A program made the translations under genes and the position numbers. Under the pieces are notes generated by a model, which ran no database searches, was not told the origin of the DNA, and saw nothing but the letters and a program-made list of their open reading frames with translations. A DNA stretch of 64,000 bases, taken from assembly GCA_038502055.1 (NCBI GenBank), contig JAXRKN010000027.1, forward strand, positions 434,001-498,000. The letters are read 5' to 3'. Within the stretch, counting starts at the first letter, position 1; each line of letters begins with the position of its first letter. The DNA comes from Tanytarsus gracilentus. Taxonomy: Eukaryota > Arthropoda > Insecta > Diptera > Chironomidae. Positions 1 to 10,012 of the stretch are shown in pieces.

Positions 1-2223
1 CGGTATATTTTCAATAAAATTTTGTAAATTTCTTTCACTCTTTTCCAAGCTATCGAATTTTATAATTATTCTCTTAATTTTGTTTGACTTAATAAGAGAA
101 TCGAATTTTTGTTTCATATAATAATTTTTCTCGAGCATTTTATCACAAATGAAAATATTTTTCACTTGTAAATTCATTTTACTTTCATATAATATTTCTA
201 ATTCATTGTAAAGAGCTGAAAGTGTCAAGACGGAAACGTTTGATTCAATTACAACGCGTCGTTTATTTTTATTAAGGAGTTTAAAATTAACTGAATAATT
301 TACCTTAATCTCTGATGCTTCAATTTGTTTTATGAGTCCAATTTCATCGTTTAATTCTTTGAGCATGCAATTTTCATTGAAATTATTTAAGTCAGGTATG
401 ACAAAGTTTTCGTGAAAATCAAAAAGTCTCGAATGTTTTTCACGCACGTGTTTTAGTGTTTCTGGTTCGTTTACGTATTTAACAATAATGTGAGGCACTC
501 GCACTGCAAGTTCTGCTCTTTGATATTTTTCTCGATATGAGAAAACTAGTTTAATTATTTCTTCAACGTCATCCTCAGATTCACAACAACTTTTTGTTTC
601 CAAGTAAATTTCTTCCCAAATCGCTTTTCTCTTCTCGTCATTCTCATAAAATGGCAAACATGGTTCGTTGCTGTACATTTTATGAAAAACATAGTGCATC
701 AACTCATGAACAAGTGTCGCACATCGTAAAACTAAAGTTTGATTGTCCGCAACAACAATTTGATCGAGTTCATAGTATGTTCGACCCATGGTGTGCTGCG
801 GAGAGTTTGGATCAATTGTTCGAACATCTTCACTTATGCAGTCTAGAATTATGGTTAAATTACTTTCTGACGTGAACTGTAAGATTGGTCTGATATCCGT
901 GATTTTACTCAGCATCAATAAAATTTCTTCTATTAGATTATTTTCATTAGCATTTGCTTGCTGGAAAATGGCAAACTTCGAACCGAAAACGCGTAACAAT
1001 TTAAATAATTCCTTATCGCATGTTTTAAAGTTTTCATCTCTAATTTCTTCTCTAATTTCTTCTTTTTCTTTTACGTTTAGTTCATGTAGTTGTGTAGAAT
1101 TGAGGCTTAAAAACCTTTTCGAAAGCAAAAATGCATAAATTTTTAGTTGTCGGTATTCGACGGACAAATCTAAAGCACAAACATCGTCGATAAAGCAAAA
1201 TTTATAGTTTGGATATTTTTCTACGAAAGTTTGGACGTTTGTTAAATTTCCATTTTTTATATCAACGTGTAGACTTGAAATAGATTCATTGTCTTTATGA
1301 CGATAATAATATTCCTCAACTTTTTGTAGTTCTAATGCAGATTTTAATTTTGTTAAAGATGAAAAACAATTAATCATTTCAATCCAGGTCGAGAACTCTA
1401 CAGTACTTGAAAATTTTCTCTTACGTCTCAGCAAAATGTTGAGTAAATCGATTTCATTATTTTGCGAAATATAAATGAGAAATTCACTGCTTTTTAACAA
1501 CAACTCAATAGTTTTTTCATCAATATCTTTTAAATTGAATCTTTTTAAAACATTTAAGGTATCTTCAACACTTTGTGACTCAAGCATTAATTTCACAAAT
1601 TTTTCAGAAATATTTTTTACAAATAAAAGCAAAAGTCGAGTTAAATTTTTATCTTTTTTTTCCATTGCTTTTCTTATAAAATGATATTTATCACTAATTT
1701 CTAGTGTTCTTAAAACATCATAAAAATTTACATCTAAAATGTTGCACTCAAGAAAAGTTAAAACATGAAAAAAAATTTCATGCGAAAAGTTTTTTTGCAT
1801 TTGTTGAATAAAACTTTTTTTGGTCAATCGCAGACGAGCTTCAAAAGAACTTTTAGTCTTGTCTGAATTAAACTCTTCAAAAGTCTGAGTAAAATCATTT
1901 TTAAAGTAAAGTTTTGAGGACTTTTTTAATTTATCATAAACTTGAATATAAATTATAGATCGAAAATCCCCTAATAACCCAAGAAAATTTCCATCTTCGG
2001 GCAACTCATTTACTTCAAATAAAATAAAAAATAAATTAGGGAAAAGTTCAGGATAAAAATTTACTAATTCTTCACAGCACTTCATAACATTTTCCTTTTT
2101 TACATATAAAACTTCAACATTCTTATTTTCTTCAGACCGATTTCTTGAATCGAGTCTCAAAATTTTTTCATTATTAATTCTTAAATTATTATTTCCAGTA
2201 GTTCCATCCATGGGATCATCCAT
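1..2223 (-). CDS. Partial large protein with HExxH motif and ankyrin-like stretch (unrecognised)
   Basis: An uninterrupted minus-strand frame runs from the ATG at 2223 to the left window edge (741 codons, no stop), so the C-terminus is missing. A second in-frame Met is at residue 5. There is no signal peptide. The protein is Lys/Glu/Leu/Phe-rich and mostly helical in character. Residues about 314-370 look like two degenerate ankyrin-type helix pairs. Residues 506-510 read HELMH (bases 694-708), preceded by a hydrophobic stretch and followed by an acidic WEE segment about 25 residues later, which is the layout of a zincin metallopeptidase helix. The rest of the protein gives no further catalytic signature that I can see. 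Similar ankyrin/HExxH proteins may exist in midges and mosquitoes, but I cannot name a family. The reading frame is certain and the function is unknown; peptidase activity is only a hypothesis. Confidence 0.8.
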   Translation of the reverse strand, partial: MDDPMDGTTGNNNLRINNEKILRLDSRNRSEENKNVEVLYVKKENVMKCCEELVNFYPELFPNLFFILFEVNELPEDGNFLGLLGDFRSIIYIQVYDKLKKSSKLYFKNDFTQTFEEFNSDKTKSSFEARLRLTKKSFIQQMQKNFSHEIFFHVLTFLECNILDVNFYDVLRTLEISDKYHFIRKAMEKKDKNLTRLLLLFVKNISEKFVKLMLESQSVEDTLNVLKRFNLKDIDEKTIELLLKSSEFLIYISQNNEIDLLNILLRRKRKFSSTVEFSTWIEMINCFSSLTKLKSALELQKVEEYYYRHKDNESISSLHVDIKNGNLTNVQTFVEKYPNYKFCFIDDVCALDLSVEYRQLKIYAFLLSKRFLSLNSTQLHELNVKEKEEIREEIRDENFKTCDKELFKLLRVFGSKFAIFQQANANENNLIEEILLMLSKITDIRPILQFTSESNLTIILDCISEDVRTIDPNSPQHTMGRTYYELDQIVVADNQTLVLRCATLVHELMHYVFHKMYSNEPCLPFYENDEKRKAIWEEIYLETKSCCESEDDVEEIIKLVFSYREKYQRAELAVRVPHIIVKYVNEPETLKHVREKHSRLFDFHENFVIPDLNNFNENCMLKELNDEIGLIKQIEASEIKVNYSVNFKLLNKNKRRVVIESNVSVLTLSALYNELEILYESKMNLQVKNIFICDKMLEKNYYMKQKFDSLIKSNKIKRIIIKFDSLEKSERNLQNFIENIP

Positions 2224-2362
2224 TTTTAAAACTCTTTAATTTAGTTTAGTGAAAGACTTAAGGACTTGAGCTTTAAATTGCTTTCAAAATTTAACTTTAC
2301 TGCCTCGTCAAGACGTGATTAAATTGCAAAACTTATAAAATACAAAAAATTTACTGACTTGC

Positions 2363-2379
2363 CTGGGAATTGAACCCAA
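2363..2379 (-). other. tRNA T-arm / B-box-like motif
   Basis: On the minus strand this reads as a T-stem (four Watson-Crick pairs plus one G-T) around a TTCAATT loop, close to a pol III B box. The sequence upstream on that strand to about 2450 does not fold into a convincing full tRNA. It is more likely a fragment of a tRNA-derived SINE or a decayed tRNA than a working gene. Confidence 0.35.
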
Positions 2380-3129
2380 AAACCTTTGCTTCAATGCAGC
2401 AACGGACAGAACCAATGTTTTAATGATGACGCCAGTCGATCACTAAGTCTCACTCTTGATTTATCCAACTTGATAAAAGATTTTTTTTACTTGGCCACGA
2501 AATCTAAAAAGTTATTGAGCAAAGATTAAAATTTGGAATTTCACAAACAATTGCACACAGTTGAATGATTTCATGAATGATTAAAAAAAACGAATTACAC
2601 CATCACTTCATTTTTTATATTTCACCATCAAATGAAATTATTTAACTATGTTTTTTTCAACTAATCCAAACTTTTCATCTTCAAACCTCTCCTCGTTTAT
2701 GCATCCATCCAGGGGATCATCAATTTTTAGTTACGAATATTAGTCAATTTTTAAATACAGAGTTTCTGTGTTGATAAGATAATTTTTTAAATGAAGATTA
2801 ACAAAAATTTCTGATTGGATTTTTTTCACAATTTTAAATTGTTTTTAATAAAATCTTTGAAATATTTTATTTCTCAATAAACTAAAAAGTAAAATTTAGT
2901 GAATTTTTTAAGTGTTTTAAATTTATTTAGTGAAATTTACACAGTTTGACTGAACTCGCTGAACGCCTACAAAAGAATGACGAATGAAGATAACAAAAGT
3001 AAAACTTTTAATAATTTCGGGAGCGGGAGAGAAAAAATAATTCTCTCTCCGTTTTTTTTGATTGAGCAACAACTAGAAATCCTGAAATTATATTATATTT
3101 TTAGTTTGATTGATTACTATTAGGGTGAC

Positions 3130-3146
3130 CCAGGTTCGATTCCTGG
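3130..3146 (+). other. tRNA T-arm / B-box-like motif
   Basis: A perfect 5-bp stem (CCAGG/CCTGG) closes a canonical TTCGATT loop, and a perfect GGTTCGANTCC B box lies at 3133-3143. No D-arm or A box is apparent upstream, so this looks like the 3' half of a tRNA-derived sequence rather than an intact tRNA. Confidence 0.4.
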
Positions 3147-3561
3147 CAGAGACACTATGCGAGATTTGATTTTTTGCTTTGTTCTTGAAAATGTTTCGTA
3201 CTAATAGGTAGCACGCTAGAGCTACCAGGAAGACGAGCCTGTTTTAATTTTCCTTTTCCAGAGCTCCATTTTTAGCTATATTTTTGGTTTCTTTAAAAAA
3301 ATTAAAAAATTCCTCTTTCTTATTTAAATTTTTATTAATTTCCATTTTTTTACTTATGATGTCGTGTGATTAGGGAATTTTCATCAGAACAAAAAACATT
3401 CATAGCTAATAAAATTGTTTACATCGAAAATTTTCGTACCTTTAGAAACTTTTTCCGAGAATAAGAAAAAAAAATAATAAATAACAGTTAAATATTTTGA
3501 GATTATATAGAAATAAAAAACAAATTAAGAGAAGCTCAAAGTTTTTTTTTGTAAAAAAGCT

Positions 3562-4011
3562 CTAAAGCATCCGCGGAACAAGAATGAGACCGCCTTGAGG
3601 TCCGACAGGAAGTTGAAAGAGTCCCTGATTCGACGCAGATCCTCCAGCGTTGCCAACTCTTCGCGGTAAAAGATGCTGAAACACGCAGTGCGGCTTCATG
3701 CAGCCTGTCGACTGCATCTCCCAGTAACATTGCGTTTTCGAACGTGGTTTCTTAAAAATAAATTGAAACTATTAAAAGAATTCAATTAGAATTTAGTGAA
3801 TTCTCACCTGTATTTTCATGTGTCGCATGGTGCACTGACGATTGAAACATTTACTTTCTAACCAAAGTTTGCATGTCTCTTCGTGACCCATCGCAGCTGG
3901 TTCATGTCTAAATTGGCATGTATTTCCCTTCTTGCATGTCGAGTAATAGAAGAAATAGCAATCTTGAAGACTCTTAAGTTCAGTTACGGCCGCTGCAGTT
4001 GGTACAGACAT
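3562..4011 (-). CDS. ZC3H11A: ZC3H11A-like triple CCCH zinc-finger protein
   Basis: Two exons, 3808-4011 and 3562-3750, are joined in phase 0 across a 57-bp GT-AG intron and give 130 residues. Three CCCH fingers are visible: C-x7-C-x5-C-x3-H (residues 18-36), C-x7-C-x4-C-x3-H (about 47-64) and C-x8-C-x4-C-x3-H starting about residue 75, followed by a Gly/Pro/hydrophobic tail. Order, spacing and the CYFF and CYWE contexts match the N-terminal finger block of ZC3H11A, an RNA-binding protein tied to TREX-dependent mRNA export. Vertebrate ZC3H11A is much longer. This gene ends after the finger block, so it is either a short insect form or lacks further exons; the in-frame stop at 3562-3564 favours the short form. 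Confidence 0.8.
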
Positions 4012-4714
4012 TTTGCTTCTCTATTTTTTTTTCTTCTTTTTAACTATTTTGCTGAACTTTTGGAGAAACTCTTCAACTGAGCGAGATTTTCATGCTTTTT
4101 CAAAAAGTGAAATTAATGAAACGAAAGCTTCAATATCAAGCCACAAAATCTCGATTTAATTATTTCAAAATAATCGGTGGAAGAGTTGGAAAAATTAAAA
4201 ACAATTAGACTTTTCTGCCCACAAAAAAACTGTGGGAAGAGTGTAAAAAGTGGAGGTTTAAAAATTATTTTATTAAATAAAATTTTAAGGGTTTGTTGAA
4301 ATTAATTTATAAAATATTTTTTTAAATAAATCATCGAATTTATAATTTATAAGATTTTTTTAATAAAATATTAAAGCTTTTATGATATTTAGAAATTTAT
4401 CTATGTCCACTCCTTGAATTTTTGTTGTAAAATAAAGTAAGTGCAATAAAAGTGAAGACAAATCATCTCAAATGTGAATGAAAACCGTATAAAAGTTTTT
4501 TAAGATCATAAATTATTATTTAATAATTTTATAAAACATTTAAAAAAATTTAAATTTAAATGTTTTAAAAAATCTCTAGCAAAGTTTTAAAAATAAACTT
4601 TTTCAGGTATAGACGCTAGGTAAATTTTTTTTGTTATTTAAAGAAGATTTTTTTTATTTATAAAAGATGCAAAATTAATTTTTAAATTTATTTCAATTTC
4701 AACAGCCTATAAAT
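4012..4714. other. Divergent intergenic region; likely 5' UTR intron of the F-box gene
   Basis: Separates two divergently transcribed genes. A CAG acceptor at about 4703-4705, just before the F-box start codon, and a GT donor at about 4619 suggest a spliced 5' UTR for the plus-strand gene. The rest is AT-rich with no coding signal. Confidence 0.5.
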
Positions 4715-5941
4715 ATGGATCAACTCCCCGAAGAGATTTTAGTCGAAATTTTCAAATATCTTCCCAAAGAAAGTCTTTTAAATCTAACAAAAATATCAAA
4801 ATATTTCAATTTCGTCATTGGATTTTATCCAGAATTGTATCACGAAATTCCATTGATCATAAAGCACAATGACACTGAGTGGATCAACACCCGACGATAT
4901 TCATCGATTGTGATAAAAAACTTTATTAAAGACGAACATCAATCAATAATTGAGAAAATCGGTGAAGAAATTATTTCACTTAAAATATTAAAGTGGTACA
5001 GTGATAAAGAAAATTTGCTGGAAATTTTTAAATTTTGTCCAAACTTAAAATCTCTCAAATTTTCAAAAGTTCAAACATTTTCAGCAAATTCTTTGAACGA
5101 CTGTGATTTACCAAAATATGAAGATTTAAATTTAGAGCTCGAGGAAACGGACGCGAGTGTTCTTAATTTGTTCAGAAATTGCTCAGTCAAAAAATTTACT
5201 TATGATTACACGCCAAGAGGTGGTCTGGAAATTCCGGAAGTAATTGAATTTCTTAAAGAACAAAAAAATCTCACAGATTTAACGCTTTCTGGATTTATTG
5301 TATTTCTGCAAGGTGGCGGACTTGGTCGGGTGATATTTAATGACAATTCACTATCAAATGTTGAATTTCGATTGAAACGATTGACACTCAAAAAAAGTCC
5401 TCTATGTCCAACAGTTTATTTCAACAATTTCATTAAACTTCACAGTGACACACTCGACTTTGTTGAAATTTCCGAAATTGACAACTTTTATTTTACAAAT
5501 TTTATTTCGTCGTGCACAAATTTAACTAAATTGAAGCTGGGCAAGAGAAAATTTGAAACTTTTATTCCGTCTCAAAAATTTGATAAAATCACTTGGCTTT
5601 CAGCTGAGGGAAATGTCGACAAAAACTTTTTAGAGTTTTTTCCCAATTTAAAATATTTAAATGTGACAAATTTTAAAGTTTCGCCAAATTCTTTTGATTA
5701 TGCAATTTGCGATAAATTAGAAAAATTAATTATTCAAAAAACTTGGATGGGTGGATTTTGTAAATTTAAAGGTCTAAAAGTAATTCACTTGCTAAATATT
5801 TCATTTCTCTCTCCTAAAGTTTTTGAAATCAACAATCAGGTAGAAGAAATTTATGCTAAAGACTGTTCGGGCATGAACGAAAATATTTTAAAATCAATTC
5901 ATGAAAATTGTAAAAATATTAAAATATTAAATGTAAAATAA
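4715..5941 (+). CDS. F-box and LRR-like protein
   Basis: Single-exon 408-residue protein. Residues 2-45 form an F-box: the LPEEILVEIFKYLP core, then the SLLNLTKISKYFN helix that would bind SKP1. The remainder is made of irregular leucine-rich repeats (LKSLKFSKV, LTDLTLSGF, LTKLKLGK, LKYLNVTN, IKILNVK), as in FBXL-type substrate receptors. The expected role is substrate recognition in an SCF ubiquitin ligase. It resembles the F-box/LRR gene at 48597-49904 in length, layout and opening (MDxLPxExLxxIF), so the two probably belong to a lineage-expanded family. I cannot match it to a named FBXL. Confidence 0.85.
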   Translation: MDQLPEEILVEIFKYLPKESLLNLTKISKYFNFVIGFYPELYHEIPLIIKHNDTEWINTRRYSSIVIKNFIKDEHQSIIEKIGEEIISLKILKWYSDKENLLEIFKFCPNLKSLKFSKVQTFSANSLNDCDLPKYEDLNLELEETDASVLNLFRNCSVKKFTYDYTPRGGLEIPEVIEFLKEQKNLTDLTLSGFIVFLQGGGLGRVIFNDNSLSNVEFRLKRLTLKKSPLCPTVYFNNFIKLHSDTLDFVEISEIDNFYFTNFISSCTNLTKLKLGKRKFETFIPSQKFDKITWLSAEGNVDKNFLEFFPNLKYLNVTNFKVSPNSFDYAICDKLEKLIIQKTWMGGFCKFKGLKVIHLLNISFLSPKVFEINNQVEEIYAKDCSGMNENILKSIHENCKNIKILNVK

Positions 5942-6190
5942 AATTAATTTTTTACTAGAATTTATTAAAAATTAGATTTTTTAAACTTGTTAAATTTTTA
6001 TTTTTTTGATAAAATAATTTATTATTTTTTTTGAAAAAATTATTTATTAATTTTTTTTTTGATAAAATAATTTACTAATTTTTTTGATAAAATAATTAAT
6101 TAATTTTTTATCACATGAAAATACAATTTTTAATTAATTTGATAAATAATTTTTTAAAAATTTTCGATCAAAATTTAATTGGAATGAACT
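5942..6190. repeat. AT-rich low-complexity spacer with a short tandem motif
   Basis: Several degenerate copies of a TTTTTTGATAAAATAATT-like unit lie at about 5998-6100, between the convergent 3' ends of the F-box gene and gamma-SNAP. Confidence 0.6.
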
Positions 6191-7318
6191 TTAACATAAA
6201 CCACCTTCTTCATAATCTTGATGATCGTTGGAATTTTTATTTCCTTTTTGGTTCGCCACACAACCCCTAGGAAGTTTGATATCACGAGCTAATCGAGCAT
6301 ATTCAACGTCCATACTTTTAATGAATGGAGAAGCTAAAGCTCGTTCTGCCATTTCTGGGTCATCATCCTCATACGCTTGCAAAAGTGATTCTAACGTTGC
6401 GACTGAAAATTAAATTTGAAATTATCACTAAATTAATTAAGAAAATTTTAATAATAAATTTAGAATTGAATTATCAAAAACCTTCTTGAACGTCGCAGTA
6501 GCTTCCCCATTCTCTGAAAGCTTTTTCGGCAGCCACAGAATCTTCACGTGCGAGGTGAACAATAACGAGAGCGACAGCCAAACGACCAATAGCTCCATGC
6601 GCTTGATGAAGTCCAATTTCAGTTCTGATCGCATCAGCTGCCTCATCGAACATATTTAATTTTACCAAAATTCTAGCGACTTTGCTTGCATACTCTGTCG
6701 CTTCACAGCTGCTGTCTTCAGTCTAATTTAAATTATTTAATTAATTTTATCTTGTTAATTTTAATAAAAATCTACCATTGTAATATCGAGAGCAATTTTA
6801 TAAAGAGCGAGTGCTTCTTGAGGGCAATTAACTTCTAAAATTTTTGCAGCTTTTTTGAGAGACGATGCACCCGACTGTGGTGAGCCATGCTGTCTATAGA
6901 GATGACATGCTTTTTCAGCTAGATTTCGAATTGATTTAAAATCATTGAGATCTTTACACAAAAGCATTGCTTGATCCAGAGCTTTTGCCGAGTGGAAAAA
7001 TTGACGGCCTTGCTTATGCATTTCAGCACATTTTAAAAGACATTCCTTGCATTCGACTAGATTTTTTGCGTTTCTATAACACATTGCTGAAAATAAAAAA
7101 TAAATAAATTAAATGAAAATTTTTTGACGTCAGAGAGATTCACCAGCTTTCTTATATTCATCAGCTGCTGAGTCATAATCGACTTTCCATTTCGTCAAAC
7201 TCGTCTTCAAACTTTTTAAGATGTTAAAGAAAATTTCATTAAATCGATAAAAAAAACTGACTCACTATTTTTCAGCAGCAGCTTTGTGCTTTTCACCTTC
7301 CTGGATTTTTGAGCTCAT
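6191..7318 (-). CDS. NAPG: Gamma-soluble NSF attachment protein (gamma-SNAP)
   Basis: Five exons (7266-7318, 7144-7211, 6776-7086, 6482-6722, 6191-6402) join in frame to give 294 residues, close to the roughly 312 of vertebrate gamma-SNAP. The open-sided TPR-like helical repeats are clear: the LKTSLTKWKVDYDSAADEY segment, the YRNAKNLVECKECLLKCAE segment, the LDQAMLLCKDL helix, and a C-terminal EMAERALASPFIKSMDVEYARLARD-type region. SNAPs recruit the NSF ATPase to SNARE complexes for disassembly after membrane fusion; the gamma form acts mainly in endosomal recycling. The intron phases fit without forcing and all sites are GT-AG. The acidic C-terminal tail ends EEGGLC. Confidence 0.93.
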
Positions 7319-7807
7319 GTTGGAGTTTTTTAACGAGTGTCAAAGTGAATTTCAATTTTTTAAAGATTTTGTTTTGAGAATTTGTCAATAGTAAATTTCT
7401 CGAACCCTACAACAGCAAGATTTAATTTATTGAAGTTCCCACAGAACAATTTTTGGTTGAATTGAAAAGTTTTTGAAATTAAATTGATATCAAATTTACA
7501 TGAATTTGATATCAATATAAAAAAATTAATGTCAATTTTATAGCAAGTAAAAAATATTTTATTTGATATTAAATTAATGTTTTTTGAAGATCAAATTTTA
7601 CATAAATTTGATATTAAATTTTTTGACCGAAATTTCAATATCAAAATTTTACATTAATTTGATGTCAATTTAATAATAAATTTTTTGTCAAAAAATTCTA
7701 TAGGAAATCAACTGAAAAATTTATTCTTATAGTTTCAAGTACTTTATTTACAACTTTTGCTAGCTCAATTCAAAATATATTCAGCGGAGCTATAAATATA
7801 AAATCTT
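7319..7807. other. Intergenic, with repeated GATATC-centred palindromes
   Basis: Contains several copies of an AATTTGATATCAAATT-like palindromic motif between about 7470 and 7680, in varying degrees of decay. No coding signal. Confidence 0.55.
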
Positions 7808-9687
7808 TTATTCGAAATTCTCTCCAATATCGATGAGCGAGTACCCAGGAATTTCCACTAATCCGTCAAGCTCATTGCTTTCGCCAACATTTCCACTCTC
7901 ATTCGCAATCTGCTTTTGAAGTTCTTCCTTTTTCACTTGCAGTTCGAGCAAATCATTCTCATAAATTGGCTTCATGTCGCGCGTCTCCGCCAAAACTCTC
8001 TCCATCTGCTCGACCGGCAAATCTCGATGATAATTCTTCAAATGTAATCGATAATTATCTTTACGTGTGCTCGCGTGATTGCATCCCGCGACTGTACAGT
8101 AGAATTTCGCTTGCATATGAACGGTTTCGATGTGTCTCAATAGCACTCGTCTGTTTCGCAGTTTTAAATTGCAAAAACGACATTTGAATTCACAATTGCT
8201 GAGTTCAAGATCATTGTAGAGTTGAGATGGTCGTGCGCGCGTAATTTTGCCACCGCCGAGTGACTGTCGCATGCGAATGTTGTGAACACGACGACGATGT
8301 TTAAGGAGAGCCGTTCGGGATGTTGAAGATGTTCGGCAACCGGGAAAGGAACTAGAAAAGTAATGTTTAAAAATGTGAGATTAAAATAATCAAACTAAAC
8401 TCACCATTTAAATGGCTTTTCAGGAGTTCCTTGTAATCTCGGCGTCCATCCATTATCGGTTTCATTCATCACTGGACTGTCGATGGGTTCATCTTTTATT
8501 TGAAAGCTCGACGATGCTTCATCATCACCGAAATCCTGATCTTTTGTGTCGTCCTCGCTCGTAATTGTATATTGATTGTCGTGAGCTTCCTCGTTGATGA
8601 ACTCGGAAGGATTTGCTCCATCAAATGACACAATTTCCTCGAGTAAACTCATATCGTCGTCATCTTCGTTCGCTAATGTGCTCGAATGTTGTCTTATTTG
8701 TTGTCTGGCGAATTTTTGCGCTACATCCGGTTTGATAACTGTTGGCTGAAGAGTTTTTGGTGCACCATTCGATCGTATTGCTTTATTTATTTGAGGCTTA
8801 ATTTGTATTGGACGCACCACCATGGAGTGATTGAAGGTTGAGAGGAGTTTCTGTTCAATTTGTATCAGCATCTCGCGGTAGCTTTGAGCCGAGAGGAGTT
8901 TTTTATAGCAGAGTAGACAAACGCTGTTGGAATAGCTGTGGAGGTGTGCGAGCTAAAATGAGAAAATATTTTTAAAAAATTTAACGGTTTTTATATTTTT
9001 AAATTTACGAAAGTTATTAATTTATGAAGATTCAGATTCAAGCAATTTACGGACATAATAAATAAATTTTAATAAACTCAAAAAAGTCATTTCCGTTCGA
9101 GTCTGCATCGAAGCCCTACAAAAAATCATTTCACCCATTCTCAAATTTCTTTCACATTAAAAATTCCAACATCAACATTGTGAACCAACTGAGAACTAAT
9201 ACCAAGAGAGCCTTACCCATTTATCACTAAAAACTTTTTTACATCTTCTTCCTCAACCCAAACAAAAAAAAGAAACTCAAAAAGTCCCTCTGGAAATTAT
9301 TTTAGTGAAACCCTCACACCCATCCGAGAAAAATGAGAATTTGAAACCCGCAGGGAGAGAACGAAGAGTGTGAGTGTATAATAGAAAACTATGGCCGACC
9401 CTATAACCCACTCATACCATCTCACTATATGACCGCACCATGAACCTTTTTTTTGTTCATATCTTTTTAGTGTCTTCACGCACACATGCGAGAAAAAATT
9501 GTTTTATGGAAATTTTTAGGTGTTTTAAAGAATAATTTAAAATTTTTAAGCTTTTCTTGTTTTTATTTACCTTCATTTGTGTGACAGTGTGGTAAACAAC
9601 GTTCATTTCAGGCGTTATTGGCAACACATGTCGCTTTTTCTCCAAACAAAAGCGACAATCAGTAAAAACATTTGGCTGCGATGTCAT
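7808..9687 (-). CDS. ZAD-C2H2 zinc-finger transcription factor
   Basis: Three exons (9571-9687, 8405-8952, 7808-8351) give 402 residues. The N-terminal ZAD is split by a 618-bp intron after codon 39: the CRFC pair (residues 11-14) lies in exon 1 and a CLLC pair in exon 2, the four Cys that bind zinc in this arthropod dimerisation domain. A long acidic, Ser-rich linker follows. Three C2H2 fingers lie near the C-terminus: one spans the exon 2/3 junction (C-x4-C-x12-H-x4-H), one begins FKCRFC, and one begins FYCTVAGC. A Lys/Gln/Glu-rich helix follows the fingers. It is probably a sequence-specific nuclear regulator or chromatin-architecture factor; its targets are unknown. Confidence 0.88.
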
Positions 9688-10012
9688 CGCGATAATTTTT
9701 GGTTCTTAAATTAATCAAATTTAACACTTTAGAATTTGTTTTTAATATCGACAGTGAAATTTTCTTGTGTTCACTCTTTTGAGATGCACGAAAAATATTC
9801 TGAGAGCTGAAAAAACGAGAAAATGAGTGTTCGAAAAAATTTTTTTGGCCGAATGTCCAAAATTTTAAATTAAATCTGATAAATTTTTAATTTCAATTGG
9901 AATTTTAAAGTCAAAACTGAAAAGATATTAATTTTAGTTTAATAAAAAAAATTTGAAAATAAAAAAACCGTTAAAAATTTACAGAAAACTTTCAATTTAA
10001 AATTTTTATTAA
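9688..10012. other. Intergenic, AT-rich
   Basis: Holds the putative promoter of the upstream ZAD gene and the 3' end of the next ZAD gene; no other signal seen. Confidence 0.5.

Larger units (their letters stand above)
2224..3561. other. Intergenic, AT-rich, with two tRNA T-arm-like pieces
   Basis: No supported coding sequence. It holds two tRNA-like T-arm motifs (listed separately) and, at about 2698-2737, a degenerate copy of the sequence around the start codon of the preceding gene (compare 2206-2228). Confidence 0.6.

Noticed and set aside
594..1684. Plus-strand open frames at 594-875, 788-1138 and 1475-1684
   Set aside because: They are antisense to the long minus-strand HExxH gene, overlap one another and lack any protein feature.
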